Shown: positions 8,205-17,484 of the stretch, one piece after another | Position numbering within the stretch: position 1 is the first letter of the stretch | Layout of the letters: each line of letters starts with the position of its first letter | From: Flavobacterium panacagri | GTDB lineage: Bacteria; Bacteroidota; Bacteroidia; Flavobacteriales; Flavobacteriaceae | Length of the DNA stretch: 64,000 bases | Reading direction: 5' to 3' | Assembly (NCBI RefSeq): GCF_030378165.1 | Contig: NZ_CP119766.1 | Coordinates: 4,712,001 to 4,776,000 of the forward strand | Notes under the pieces: generated by a model | Database searches by the model: none | What the model saw: the letters and a program-made list of their open reading frames with translations, nothing else | What the model was told of the DNA's origin: nothing | Program-made: the position numbers and the translations under genes

Positions 8205-10934
8205 TTAATAAAACAACCAGTCAATAGCTGCTTTTTCTCCTGCATCGATATATCCTACATCACGTGGTGTTATGGTTTGATCTGCGTCGATAAAACCTAA
8301 AATCAATACTTTTCCTTTTCCTAAATCTAATTTATTCTCGCCCGGCTGGAAAGTATAGGTATGAATGTTTACACGAGGCAAATCTTTTAAATTCATCGCA
8401 CTTGCTAGAATTACTTCGGCTTGACCGTGCGCATTTCCTGCCGCATCTGTTTCTAAACTTGGCGGTAATAAAAATCTCTTTTGATCTGAATTGAAATAAC
8501 CAACTACCAATTTAACCGCTTTTGTGTTTCTAAACTTCAAATGGGTTCCTTTTTCGTTTTGATCGTTTTCTACAAATGAGAATCCTCTTAGGTTTTGAAG
8601 TTCAGGAGCAACTTTAGTCAACTCAGAAATATCTGTTCCATACACTTTTGTTCCAGTTTTTACTAAATAAGTTCCCGGTTTTTCATCGATGAAAGTTACT
8701 TCTGCCGTTTTCCAAGGTTTTCCTTCTTTGGTTTCTATTTTACCATCTTTTGATGCTTTTAGCTTTTCTAGATTTCTTTTAAAATTCGCTAATTCACGCT
8801 CGTAATGCGGTAACAATTCTGCCCAAGTTTTGTTGTTTCCGTCGTCACCTCCAATTGGGATTCGGCGTTGCGCTGTTTGCATACTGTTGGCATAGTAATA
8901 GGTATCTTTTGTTAGTTTTACCAACAATTCGTAATACTCAATACTTTTCTCTAAATGAGGCATTGCCTTGTCTAAATCAGCAATATCATTGGAATAACTG
9001 TATCTTAAAACCAATAAAGCGGCTTTTACTTTTTCTGAGAAGAAATCGGCGAAAGCCTTATACGCATGCATATCATTTTTAAGACGTGCAAATTCTTCTT
9101 TATCTTTGGTTACGCTGGCTTCGGCTTTGTCGATGGCTTCAACCGCTAATCTTCCGTGTTCTGTAATTTCAGCAATAATCTGAGTTGGAAGTTCGCCCGA
9201 ATGCGGTTCTTTGTTCCATTCTTTTTTAGCATATTCTAAAAGTAATTCACCTGCAGGCCCGCAAGATTCGTGGAATCCCGGATATACTCTCCATTTGGAC
9301 GGATTGACCAACTGACTTTCAAACATTCCCAACAATAAAGTCTGACGGTTTCCTTCTGTGATTCCAAAACGTCTTAATGTTTTTGGTGCAATTTCTCCCG
9401 TTTCTTCGTAAGCTTTTAAAATATTGTTGGCTGCCTCTTGACTCGTTCCATATTTCGCCGCTAAATCATTATCCCAAAATTTAACTTCTTCGTTACGGTC
9501 TCTTTTGCTATCCCAAGCATATCTTGCCCAAGCTTTATACCAAATCCAGTCACGATCCATTTCTAATAAACGCTCGCCACTTTTTGTTTTATCTGCTGAA
9601 TAGGGCCAATCCCAATATGATGCTTGCGGATATAAGTGTAAAGCATTTGCGCCGTGAACGCTGTGCATCGCTTTTACCGTTTTCTGAATAAAATCTGGCG
9701 AACCATATCTGAAAGGTTCTAGATTTGCCAAAATATGAACGTTCTCAATATGAATTGATTTTAAAGCACTTAATTGTTTATGCGTTTCTCCCCAAGGACC
9801 GCCCGGCGTATAAGTCGTTAACGATTCTCCTGTATATTTACTTTCTGTATATAAGTTTTTATATAATGGAAGTGATTTTTCCATTACCAAAGGCCCGTCT
9901 GTATCGTGAGAACGTAAAATAATCGGTGGTTCTTCTGTTTTTCCTAGTGCCTGTAAACCATCACGAACACCTGGGATAATCGTTTTGGTAAACCATTCTA
10001 CATCATCATCAACGGTATTGATTGCTTCTCCCAAGCAAACCATTAAGCCAACGTTTGGATATTTTTCGATAAAAGCGGCAATAGATTTTCTGGTATAATC
10101 TGACAATAAAGGTGTAATTGGTCTTGAACGATCCTGAGTTTTGATATTAAAATGCTCTGCAAAAGGCTTAGAAACAATAATATTGTAAAACATCTGAATT
10201 ACCCAGATTCCTCTTTTATTCGCTTCAACGGTTAAGAATTTATAAATTTCTTCGTTCTTTTTGAAATCTTCGTCGCTGACTTCAACCGCAAAAGGATATT
10301 CTTTTAATTTTACTAAAGAAGCAAAAGGATGACCGTTCCATAAATACAAAGAATTCATACGGTTTTCTACCAGCATATCTAAGTATTTTATCCATAAAGC
10401 TTTATCATAAAACCACGGAAAAGTTTCTGGTGTATATGGATATTCGTAAACGTCACGTCCTGGAAGATAAACTGGTTTCTGCATTCCGATGCAGGCTCCT
10501 CTTAAAACCATTTCCGGGCTATCATCAATATTAATTTCTGAAGGAAGCTGACCTGAATTTTTAATACGATCTGCTAATTCTAATGCGCCGTACAAAGTTC
10601 CCGAAGCATCTGTTCCTTCAATATAAATTACATTATTTTGAGTACGAATCTGAAAGCCTTCTTTTTTCGATAATTTGCTGTCGTCGATTTTAGCGCTTTT
10701 GGCATTCTGTTTCCAGAAATCAGTTCCTTTTTCTCCAATTACAATTACTTTATCTTTTGATTTTTTGAATTTAGCTGAAGATGTTACGCTGAATCCTTTT
10801 ACTGAAAGAGTTTCTGATAATTTATCTGCTCCAAATTTTGCTCTTGGCGAACTTGGATCATTAACAACAGTAATGTTCTGCGCTGTCGCGAAAGAGATGT
10901 TAAGACATAAAAAAAGTAATTGTAAATATTTCAT
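8205..10934 (-). CDS. Unclassified glycoside hydrolase with GH67N/GH20b-type N-domain and TIM barrel
   Basis: Exported protein of 909 aa starting at the ATG at 10934 (MKYLQLLFLC, signal peptide ending TAQ). A longer frame to 10970 is again repeat-encoded. Residues 20-135 form an alpha/beta domain like those preceding the barrels of GH67 and GH20 enzymes (GTDASGTLYGALELADRI is typical). A TIM barrel follows (about 140-480; YLDMLVENRMNSLYLWNGH, VCLGEAINTVDDDVEWF), then a helical region (500-700) and a C-terminal beta-sandwich. E and D residues in the GEAI...DDDVEW segment are candidate catalytic acids. This architecture suggests release of a uronic acid or an alpha-linked sugar. I recall similar proteins being annotated as alpha-galacturonidase- or glucuronidase-like, but cannot verify that. 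Neighbours are an isomerase-fold lipoprotein and GH2 enzymes. Confidence 0.7.
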   Translation of the reverse strand: MKYLQLLFLCLNISFATAQNITVVNDPSSPRAKFGADKLSETLSVKGFSVTSSAKFKKSKDKVIVIGEKGTDFWKQNAKSAKIDDSKLSKKEGFQIRTQNNVIYIEGTDASGTLYGALELADRIKNSGQLPSEINIDDSPEMVLRGACIGMQKPVYLPGRDVYEYPYTPETFPWFYDKALWIKYLDMLVENRMNSLYLWNGHPFASLVKLKEYPFAVEVSDEDFKKNEEIYKFLTVEANKRGIWVIQMFYNIIVSKPFAEHFNIKTQDRSRPITPLLSDYTRKSIAAFIEKYPNVGLMVCLGEAINTVDDDVEWFTKTIIPGVRDGLQALGKTEEPPIILRSHDTDGPLVMEKSLPLYKNLYTESKYTGESLTTYTPGGPWGETHKQLSALKSIHIENVHILANLEPFRYGSPDFIQKTVKAMHSVHGANALHLYPQASYWDWPYSADKTKSGERLLEMDRDWIWYKAWARYAWDSKRDRNEEVKFWDNDLAAKYGTSQEAANNILKAYEETGEIAPKTLRRFGITEGNRQTLLLGMFESQLVNPSKWRVYPGFHESCGPAGELLLEYAKKEWNKEPHSGELPTQIIAEITEHGRLAVEAIDKAEASVTKDKEEFARLKNDMHAYKAFADFFSEKVKAALLVLRYSYSNDIADLDKAMPHLEKSIEYYELLVKLTKDTYYYANSMQTAQRRIPIGGDDGNNKTWAELLPHYERELANFKRNLEKLKASKDGKIETKEGKPWKTAEVTFIDEKPGTYLVKTGTKVYGTDISELTKVAPELQNLRGFSFVENDQNEKGTHLKFRNTKAVKLVVGYFNSDQKRFLLPPSLETDAAGNAHGQAEVILASAMNLKDLPRVNIHTYTFQPGENKLDLGKGKVLILGFIDADQTITPRDVGYIDAGEKAAIDWLFY

Positions 10935-10963
10935 GGTATGCTGTTTTTGTATCTGATGAACAT

Positions 10964-11041
10964 CCTGCAAGGTTTACGAAACCTTGAAGGTTTATTCATG
11001 AATTTTATAAAATACCTACAAGGTTTCGTAAACCTTGCAGG
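10964..11041. repeat. Family A palindrome, inverted pair (GTTTCGTAAAC core)
   Basis: Copies at 10964-10990 and 11015-11041 in opposite orientation, 24 bp apart. The arms CCTGCAAGG/CCTTGNAGG are kept while the core has changed to TTTACGAAA/TTTCGTAAA. The core change is matched in both arms, so the palindrome is conserved even where the sequence drifts. They fill the 118-bp gap. Confidence 0.9.
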
Positions 11042-11052
11042 AAAACGTAAAA

Positions 11053-11937
11053 TTAATCTTGAAAAATCTTCTTCAAATAAGCCACATTTGCTCCGTAATT
11101 GGCTTTTACATTATGCACTTGTGTTACGTCACGAGAACGTTCTACAATAAGCCATCCGCTCCATTTCATTTCATCTAATGTCTCTTTGATTTTTGGCATA
11201 TCAATCGCTTTGTCATTTTCCAACCAGAACTGATCGGTATTCGAAGCATGAATCTGAGCTAAATAATTCTTTCCTAAGATTTTCAATTCTGATGAAATGT
11301 CTCTGCCATTATCAACTGCATTGGCAAAATTGAAAGAACTTTTAATGTATTTTGAACCGACTTCATCCAAAAGTTTTTTCTCTTCTGTGGCACTTAAGGA
11401 AGTTTCGATTGCGATAACTCCTCCTATTTTCCTCACTTCTTTTCCTGCCCATTGAAGTCTTTTAATTACTTCTGGACGTAACTCCGGATTTTTAACTAAA
11501 TCGGTTTGCGTTCCTAATGGAAGATAAGCCACTTTTACTTTCATGTTTTTCATGGCCTGAATGCAATCCGTAATCATGGGTGTGATTTCTCTTGTAGCAA
11601 AAGACTGGGCATAAAATCCAGACATCGCAATCGAACTTATTCCGACACCAGTTTCTTTCGATTTATCAAGGAATTTTTGTCTTTCTACAGGATCACCTAG
11701 TTTGCTGTCGAAAGTTGGGCGGTTTCCTAAACCTCCCATATCCAGTTCGATTCCATCCGCTTTTATTTCCGCTGCTAAAGCAAAAGAACCTAATTTCTGT
11801 CTTTTTAAAATCATCCAATCGCAAACCGCAACTTTATATTTTTGCTTTTTGTTGGATGACTGAGCCGTTGCACAGCTGTTGAATGTTGTGGACATCACAA
11901 CAAGCATTGCAATAAATAAATTTCTTTTAGATTTCAT
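11053..11937 (-). CDS. Exported sugar isomerase/epimerase-fold lipoprotein (AP_endonuc_2 type)
   Basis: 294 aa with a lipoprotein signal peptide (MKSKRNLFIAMLVVMSTTFNSC, lipobox C22), so it should be tethered to a membrane rather than cytoplasmic. The mature part is a xylose-isomerase-like TIM barrel: GIELDMGGLG, IAIETSLS, LAQIHASNTDQFW and GWLIVERSRD hold the E, H and E residues that usually bind a divalent metal in sugar isomerases and epimerases. Exported members of this fold occur in Bacteroidota glycan loci, in some cases in oxidised (3-keto) sugar pathways, but no Gfo/Idh oxidoreductase is present here to support that. The substrate is unknown. It sits between an unclassified glycosidase and a BNR-propeller lipoprotein. 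Confidence 0.8.
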   Translation of the reverse strand: MKSKRNLFIAMLVVMSTTFNSCATAQSSNKKQKYKVAVCDWMILKRQKLGSFALAAEIKADGIELDMGGLGNRPTFDSKLGDPVERQKFLDKSKETGVGISSIAMSGFYAQSFATREITPMITDCIQAMKNMKVKVAYLPLGTQTDLVKNPELRPEVIKRLQWAGKEVRKIGGVIAIETSLSATEEKKLLDEVGSKYIKSSFNFANAVDNGRDISSELKILGKNYLAQIHASNTDQFWLENDKAIDMPKIKETLDEMKWSGWLIVERSRDVTQVHNVKANYGANVAYLKKIFQD

Positions 11938-11952
11938 GCTTATATATTTTTT

Positions 11953-12158
11953 GCCACAGATTATAAAGATTAAATGGATTAAAAAAAATCTGCGCTATCT
12001 GCTAAATCTGCGGGAAATTTTTTTACTCTCGCAGATTTTGGAGATTAATTAGAAAAAATCATTTTAATCTGTGGCTTTATATTTTTTTGCCACTAATTGC
12101 ACCAATTTTCACGAATTATTATTTTAAAAAATTTGTGGAAATTAGTGAAATTCGTGGC
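11953..12158. repeat. Family B long inverted repeats, two adjacent units
   Basis: Unit 1 (11953-12075) has arms GCCACAGATTATAAAGATT / AATCATTTTAATCTGTGGC and carries an inner pair AAATCTGCGGG / CTCGCAGATTT. Unit 2 (12089-12158) has arms GCCACTAATTGCACCAATTT / AATTTGTGGAAATTAGTG. The right end is 10 nt from the stop of the next gene. No coding sequence is present in the 231-bp gap. Confidence 0.88.
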
Positions 12159-12168
12159 GAACTTTATT

Positions 12169-13314
12169 TTACTCTTCTTCCGCTTTTACTGCTGTAACTA
12201 CTTTTCCTTCGTCACCCGGCCAGATTCCTTTTTTGATTGGAAGTGCCACCAACTTACTTGGATCAACTTTTACATATTTCAGTTTTTCTCTTCTCCAGGT
12301 GTACACGATATGCACCATTCCGTCTGAACTTTGAATCATTGAAGGATAAGAATACTGGCTGATTTTTGAATCTTCTAAAACCAAAGCAGCGTTCCAGTGA
12401 ATACCGTCTTTAGAAACCGAAACGTTTAAAGGTGTTCTTGGTCCTTTTGCTTCTTTTCCAGGAGGCAAAACGTGATTATAAACCAGTAAATGTCTGCCGT
12501 CTTTAAGAGTTACAGCATCTGTTCCTGAATTGTTATTTGGAAGTCCGATTAACTCTACATCCGACCAAGTTTTTCCGTTATCTTTTGAGAATGTGCTAAA
12601 AATTGCTCTATTTCTAGTTCTTCCAATAGCCTGAATACTTCCATCTTTGTGAAATAAAATACTTGGCTGAATTGCATTGATTTTTTGTTTTCCTCTTGGA
12701 AGTGTGTCGCCCATTACCCAAGTTTTTCCGAAATCTGGGGTAGATTCCATACGAAGTCTCCAGCCGTCGCCTTCGATACTTGACGGACATAATAAAGTTC
12801 CGTTGCTTAATAAAACTGGTTTATTTTTGATTGGCCCTAAGAAACCGTCTGGCATTTTTTGAGCCTCAGACCAAGTTTTTCCGCCATCAGATGAAGTTCT
12901 GATTACGCCCCACCATTCAGATGGTTTTGGTCCTATTTTGTAGAATAACATTAAATCGCCTCCTGGAATTTGATATAAAACTGGGTTCCAAGTCGGTAAT
13001 CTCGGCCCTTCTTTCATAACACCGTCGGCAACTTTTACGCCTTCGTTCCAAGTGTCGCTTCCTTTTGGTTTAGTGGCTACGTAGATACAAACATCAGGAT
13101 TTCTTTCGTGCGTTCCGCCGAACCAAGAAGCAACTAAATCACCATTTGTAGCTTCGACAATTGTAACGGCGTGGCAAGACGGATAAGGCGCTTTATCATA
13201 AATAAACTGATCTACTAAAATTCCTTCTTTCCATGTCTTTTTCTCTAAAGCCGATTTACAGCTTCCTAAAAGGAAAAGTCCAAACAAGACAAATGCTAAT
13301 TTTGTTATCTTCAT
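12169..13314 (-). CDS. BNR/sialidase-like propeller lipoprotein
   Basis: 381 aa with lipobox LLGSC (C19). The mature protein is a beta-propeller of the BNR_2/exo-sialidase-like group: Asp-box-type repeats are visible in SSDGGKTWSEA, TPDFGKTWV, SKDNGKTWSD and SKDGIHWN. Other family landmarks are HAVTIVEATNGDLVASWFGG, WNPVLYQIPGG, GPIKNKPVLLSNG, NSGTDAVTLKDGRHLLVYN and YSYPSMIQSSDG. The classical GH33 FRIP arginine motif is not obvious, so ordinary sialidase activity should not be assumed. Pectin contains no sialic acid, but rhamnogalacturonan-II has the related keto-sugars Kdo and Dha, which GH33-type enzymes are known to release; that link is inference. A GH78 rhamnosidase lies immediately upstream. 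Confidence 0.8.
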   Translation of the reverse strand: MKITKLAFVLFGLFLLGSCKSALEKKTWKEGILVDQFIYDKAPYPSCHAVTIVEATNGDLVASWFGGTHERNPDVCIYVATKPKGSDTWNEGVKVADGVMKEGPRLPTWNPVLYQIPGGDLMLFYKIGPKPSEWWGVIRTSSDGGKTWSEAQKMPDGFLGPIKNKPVLLSNGTLLCPSSIEGDGWRLRMESTPDFGKTWVMGDTLPRGKQKINAIQPSILFHKDGSIQAIGRTRNRAIFSTFSKDNGKTWSDVELIGLPNNNSGTDAVTLKDGRHLLVYNHVLPPGKEAKGPRTPLNVSVSKDGIHWNAALVLEDSKISQYSYPSMIQSSDGMVHIVYTWRREKLKYVKVDPSKLVALPIKKGIWPGDEGKVVTAVKAEEE

Positions 13315-13457
13315 TCTTAATTAAATTATGAATTATTTTTTCTGACTATAAATACATACCCAACATTTTTTTAGGTAAAAATATTTAATAAGTGTAAAAA
13401 TAACACCAAAAAATTAACAATGCATCCTGTACTGTCCCGAATTATTAAAAATGCAGA

Positions 13458-16208
13458 TTATTTAACGTTTATCGTAAAATTTCCTGACGAAAGTGTCACA
13501 ACTGTTTGATTTTTTTCTACTGAATGAACATAAGAAGTCTTATCTAACTTTTGTTTATTGATTAAAACAGCTGAAGCATCACTTACAGGAAGATACACAA
13601 TTGCAGAAGTATTTGCTGGAATGGCAATATTCCAAACCAACCCTTTTTTATCTTTTTTCCAGTCACTTTTAATTGTTCCGTAAACCGATTCGTAAGAAGC
13701 ATTTACATAAGTCAATCCAGCATTAAAATCAGGTTTCATGATAATTTGTTTGAAACCCGGAGTTTCAGGATTGCTCTTGATTCCAGCCATATTTTCGTAA
13801 TACCAAATCAGTAAATCGCCTAATAGCATCACGTGGTTCTGCGAATTCATTGCAGGATCCGCCGTGTTTCCGTTCCAAAGTTCCCAGATTGTTGTAGCGC
13901 CATTTTCGACCATATAACCCCAGCTTGGATAGGTTTTATTTGATGCCAGTTTGAAAGCCAAATCACCACGACCAAAATTGGTTAATGTTCGCATTAAAAA
14001 TTGTGTTCCGATAACTCCAGTGCTTACGTGACTGTTTTTTGTCACTTCCACTTCATGTACCAGATTTTCAAATACTTTTTGCTGTAATTCTTCCTGAACC
14101 ATTCCGAAAGTTAAAGGCAGTAAATTAGCTGTTACCGTATTGTTGGCGTAATTATTTTTTGATACATTAAAATATTTAGCATTGAATGCTTTTTTGATTC
14201 TTGAAGCCACATCATCATAATGTTTAATATCATTTTGAGCATTGGCAATCACAGCAAACTTTTTCATGATGTTTAAAAGCTGATAATAAAACGCACTCGA
14301 AATCAATTCCCCATCTGTTAAACGAGAAGGATCTTTGGAACGGATTAATTCTAACGATTCTGGCGGAACACACCAATCGCCGTATTTATCTTTAGTCATA
14401 ATATTATCAACCAAATAGTTTTCTTCCATATAATCCATCCACTTTTTCATGTATGGATATTGTTTTTCGACCACTTTTGCATCTCCAAATTGCTGATACA
14501 GCATATCGGCAACCGTGATATAAGTTCCAGGCCAGGTCACATTATCTCCGTAATAACGCCAGAAAGCTGGTGCTACATCCGGAATTCCACCATCGATAGT
14601 CTGTGAGTTTTTAATATCATCTAACCATTTTGCGTACAAAGTTTGATTGTCGAATAAAAAGCTTTCTCCGTAAGCTCCAGTAGTTCTGTCTCCCAACCAA
14701 GGCTGGCGCTCGTTTCTTTGCGGACAATCAATCGGCATTCCTTTATAATTACCGCTGATTCCCCACCAGGCATTCTTAAAAATCTGATTCATAATTGGGT
14801 TCGAAGAATCGAAAGTTCCCGTAGTCTGAATATCATCATAAACCACTTTTCCAACAAAATTTTCTAAAGCTGGCTTGGTTTTAAATCCAGAAATCTCTAC
14901 AAATCGAAATCCGTGATAAACAAAACGTGGCTCCCAAACTTCTTCGCCCTCGCCTTTCAATGTATAAACATCAGTCGTTTTCGCATCACGGAGATTCGCA
15001 ATGTATAAAGAACCATCTGATTGTAATGATTCGGCAAACTTCATCGTGATTTTATCGCCTGCATTTCCTTTCACTTTCAGTTGAAGCCAGCCCACCATAT
15101 TTTGTCCCATATCCAAGATATAAGTTCCTTTTGATGTTTGTTTGATTGAAATTGGTTTTACTTCACGTTTTACCTTCATATTCGCCGACATCTGACCTTC
15201 GTAGAATCCGCCTGGTTCCTGAACGTATCTGGTATTTATCCAGTTTTTATCGTCAAAATTAACCGTGTTCCAGCCTTTCATTTCTTTGCGGGCATCGTAT
15301 TCTTCGCCGTCGTATTCATTGTTAGCCAAAATCGGGCCGTCGGTTGTGATTTTCCATGTATCATCTGTTCTGATAACGTCTTTGCTTCCATCGGTATATT
15401 CTACAAATAATTGCAGAGCCATTTTCGGCAAACCAAATGACTTGATTTTATAAGGTTTATAATCTTGACGCATGGCAAAAAAACGTCCGTTCCCTAAAAT
15501 TGTTCCCAGCATATTTTTACCTTCTTTCAATTGCGAAGTCACATCAAAAACATTGTATTTTATATTTTTGGTATAGTCCGTAGGAACGGGTGCCAAAACC
15601 TGGTCACCAATTTTATTCCCATTAATGTACAACTCGTACAAGCCCATTCCCATGATATAGACTTTTGCGCTTTTGACTTGTTTTTTCAGGTTGATTTCTT
15701 TTCGCAGATAACGCGCTGACAATTTTGAATACTGCGAAATGCTGTCATCTTTCGACAATTTTTCATAACCAATCCAGCGTGTCGATTTCCAATCTGCATA
15801 AGTTAAAATTCCGATACTGAAATGTGCGGTTTCTTTTGATTGAACTTCGCCTTTATTGGTAAAAACCGTTACTTTCCAATAAACGTCTTGTCGGTCTTTT
15901 AGTTTTTTTCCGTTATAAATCACGTTCACAGAAGCGTCGCTTTGTACTTTCCCGCTATCCCATAAATCTCCGTTTCCTGCATTTAATTTCTCTAAACTTG
16001 AGGAAGCTGTAATTTGATAGGCCGTTTGTTTTACATCATTTATGTCTGCTTTTATTTTCCAGCTTAATCTTGGCTGTAAAACATCAATTCCTTCTGGATT
16101 CGTTAGCATTTCGCATTTTAAATCACTTACACTGATTTTGGTTTGGGCTTTCGCCGAAAATGTAAAAAGTGAAATGATTAAGGTAAGATGTAAAAAAAAG
16201 TTTTTCAT
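13458..16208 (-). CDS. GH78 alpha-L-rhamnosidase
   Basis: 916 aa with signal peptide (MKNFFLHLTLIISLFTFSAKAQ). It has the full GH78 layout: N-terminal Ig-like domain (about 25-135; PRLSWKI), Bac_rhamnosid_N sandwich (about 165-335; GLYELYINGNKIGD, LGNGRFF), concanavalin-like domain (345-455), (alpha/alpha)6 catalytic barrel (460-800) and C-terminal beta-sandwich. The diagnostic motif DCPQRNERQPWLGD spans 494-507 with D494, R498 and E500. These enzymes invert and release terminal alpha-L-rhamnose, an abundant sugar of rhamnogalacturonan I and II. It shares family but limited detailed sequence with the second GH78 at 23973-26753, so the two probably recognise different linkages. Exported, probably periplasmic. 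Confidence 0.95.
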   Translation of the reverse strand: MKNFFLHLTLIISLFTFSAKAQTKISVSDLKCEMLTNPEGIDVLQPRLSWKIKADINDVKQTAYQITASSSLEKLNAGNGDLWDSGKVQSDASVNVIYNGKKLKDRQDVYWKVTVFTNKGEVQSKETAHFSIGILTYADWKSTRWIGYEKLSKDDSISQYSKLSARYLRKEINLKKQVKSAKVYIMGMGLYELYINGNKIGDQVLAPVPTDYTKNIKYNVFDVTSQLKEGKNMLGTILGNGRFFAMRQDYKPYKIKSFGLPKMALQLFVEYTDGSKDVIRTDDTWKITTDGPILANNEYDGEEYDARKEMKGWNTVNFDDKNWINTRYVQEPGGFYEGQMSANMKVKREVKPISIKQTSKGTYILDMGQNMVGWLQLKVKGNAGDKITMKFAESLQSDGSLYIANLRDAKTTDVYTLKGEGEEVWEPRFVYHGFRFVEISGFKTKPALENFVGKVVYDDIQTTGTFDSSNPIMNQIFKNAWWGISGNYKGMPIDCPQRNERQPWLGDRTTGAYGESFLFDNQTLYAKWLDDIKNSQTIDGGIPDVAPAFWRYYGDNVTWPGTYITVADMLYQQFGDAKVVEKQYPYMKKWMDYMEENYLVDNIMTKDKYGDWCVPPESLELIRSKDPSRLTDGELISSAFYYQLLNIMKKFAVIANAQNDIKHYDDVASRIKKAFNAKYFNVSKNNYANNTVTANLLPLTFGMVQEELQQKVFENLVHEVEVTKNSHVSTGVIGTQFLMRTLTNFGRGDLAFKLASNKTYPSWGYMVENGATTIWELWNGNTADPAMNSQNHVMLLGDLLIWYYENMAGIKSNPETPGFKQIIMKPDFNAGLTYVNASYESVYGTIKSDWKKDKKGLVWNIAIPANTSAIVYLPVSDASAVLINKQKLDKTSYVHSVEKNQTVVTLSSGNFTINVK

Positions 16209-16244
16209 GATTTTATTTTAAGCTTTTGGCTTTATTTTTTTGTT

Positions 16245-16309
16245 TCTCGCAGATTTGGCAGATTGAGGAGATTACTTTTCTCTATTTAAAATCTCCTAAA
16301 TCTGCGAGA
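16245..16309. repeat. Family B inverted repeat (CGCAGATTT type)
   Basis: Arms TCTCGCAGATTTGGCAGATT... and AATCTCCTAAATCTGCGAGA pair across a short AT-rich loop in the 149-bp gap between the HEAT-repeat gene and the GH78 gene. It lies just upstream of the GH78 start on its non-coding side and could form a stable hairpin in a shared transcript. Confidence 0.85.
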
Positions 16310-16357
16310 AGAAATTATGCTACTTTTTGTCATTTATGATAAACTAAAACTTATTAA

Positions 16358-17446
16358 TTATGGATTTATAAATCGTCTTAATTTATCAAGTGTACTTAAG
16401 CTTTCAAAAGTAATTTTATATTGTTCTAACAATTTACTTGCTTTCCAGCGCATTTTCCATTCTGGATCTTTCAGCTTTTGTCGTAGCTTCGAAACTATAG
16501 TCAAATTACTTTTTAAAACTTCTTCATCAATCCAATCTTGAAGAAATTCCAAAGCCTTTAAACGGGTTTCTAAATCCTTATGATCTAATCCTTTTAGCAA
16601 TGTCTGTCTAACTTGTCCCGCATTATACGAACTTATATCTTCTACTAAAATCTCATATAAAACTGGAGTTAGTTCTTTTATTTTATTCTGATTTAACGCA
16701 ATCTGAAAAACTCTGCTAAACTCATCAGAAAGAAAATCTGCCCACTTATCAATATCTTCATCTTCACTCAGCGAATAATAAACAAAACTGACCTTATCAG
16801 GCTGTGTAAAGAGTTGATTTTCACAAAAACGTTTTATTCCATCTAAATCTTTCACAGCTAATTTCTGAACATCTTGTATTGCTTCTTCAGAATCCTCATG
16901 TTCAAGGTCATAATATTGTTCTAAAGTGATGATTTGGTCAAAATCATGTATAGGTTCGTAAACAATTTTATTCTCGCTCATAGTGCTTGGTGTAAACTTT
17001 GGAGTATATTTTTTTATAAGTTCCTTAATTTCATTTTCAGACACATCATAATCATCTATTTTTATTTCTATCGTTTTCTGCTTATAAACAAAAGTGAGGT
17101 AAAACTCTTTATAGGACAAATTGTACTTTGCCGTGTGTTCTGTTTTGGCAATAACTCTTGGAAATATAATATCTTTCCATTCATAAAAAATCTCATTAAG
17201 TTCTAATCCTTCCTGTGAGAATATTATTTTTTTATGAAAATTAAAAAGAGTCATTACCGCCTTTTTTCCATAAACGATGATAAACAAAACAGCAACAATT
17301 GGTAAAACCAAATCACCAAATTTAAATCTAATCTTTTCAATATTTATGAGTGATAAAAAGTAAATCCCTAAAACCACAAATACCATATTCCATGCAATAT
17401 GAAATACACCGCCTTTGATTGAATAATTTAATACTGTTTTCTCCAA
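16358..17446 (-). CDS. Membrane protein with PH-like and HEAT-repeat regions; not a carbohydrate gene
   Basis: 362 aa of unknown function. There is no cleavable signal peptide. Two hydrophobic helices (about 16-34 and 46-62) form an N-terminal hairpin and are followed by a PH/DUF-like beta segment (KKIIFSQEGLELNEIFYEWKDI). The second half is alpha-helical and HEAT-like: RQTLLKGLDHKDLETRLKAL and LRQKLKDPEWKMRWKASKLL are consecutive HEAT units ending near residue 350. HEAT solenoids are protein-protein interaction surfaces. Nothing links it to sugar metabolism, and its composition is more AT-rich than its neighbours. It interrupts the run of carbohydrate enzymes between a GH78 and an MGH1-like lipoprotein, so it may be a later insertion or an unrecognised accessory factor. 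Confidence 0.75.
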   Translation of the reverse strand: MEKTVLNYSIKGGVFHIAWNMVFVVLGIYFLSLINIEKIRFKFGDLVLPIVAVLFIIVYGKKAVMTLFNFHKKIIFSQEGLELNEIFYEWKDIIFPRVIAKTEHTAKYNLSYKEFYLTFVYKQKTIEIKIDDYDVSENEIKELIKKYTPKFTPSTMSENKIVYEPIHDFDQIITLEQYYDLEHEDSEEAIQDVQKLAVKDLDGIKRFCENQLFTQPDKVSFVYYSLSEDEDIDKWADFLSDEFSRVFQIALNQNKIKELTPVLYEILVEDISSYNAGQVRQTLLKGLDHKDLETRLKALEFLQDWIDEEVLKSNLTIVSKLRQKLKDPEWKMRWKASKLLEQYKITFESLSTLDKLRRFINP

Positions 17447-17484
17447 ATTTTATTCTAAACTAAATCAACTTTATCGGTTTAAAA

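Noticed and set aside
12169..13314. Calling the BNR lipoprotein a true sialidase
   Set aside because: The FRIP arginine motif is not seen and the substrate is absent from pectin; kept as propeller of unknown activity.
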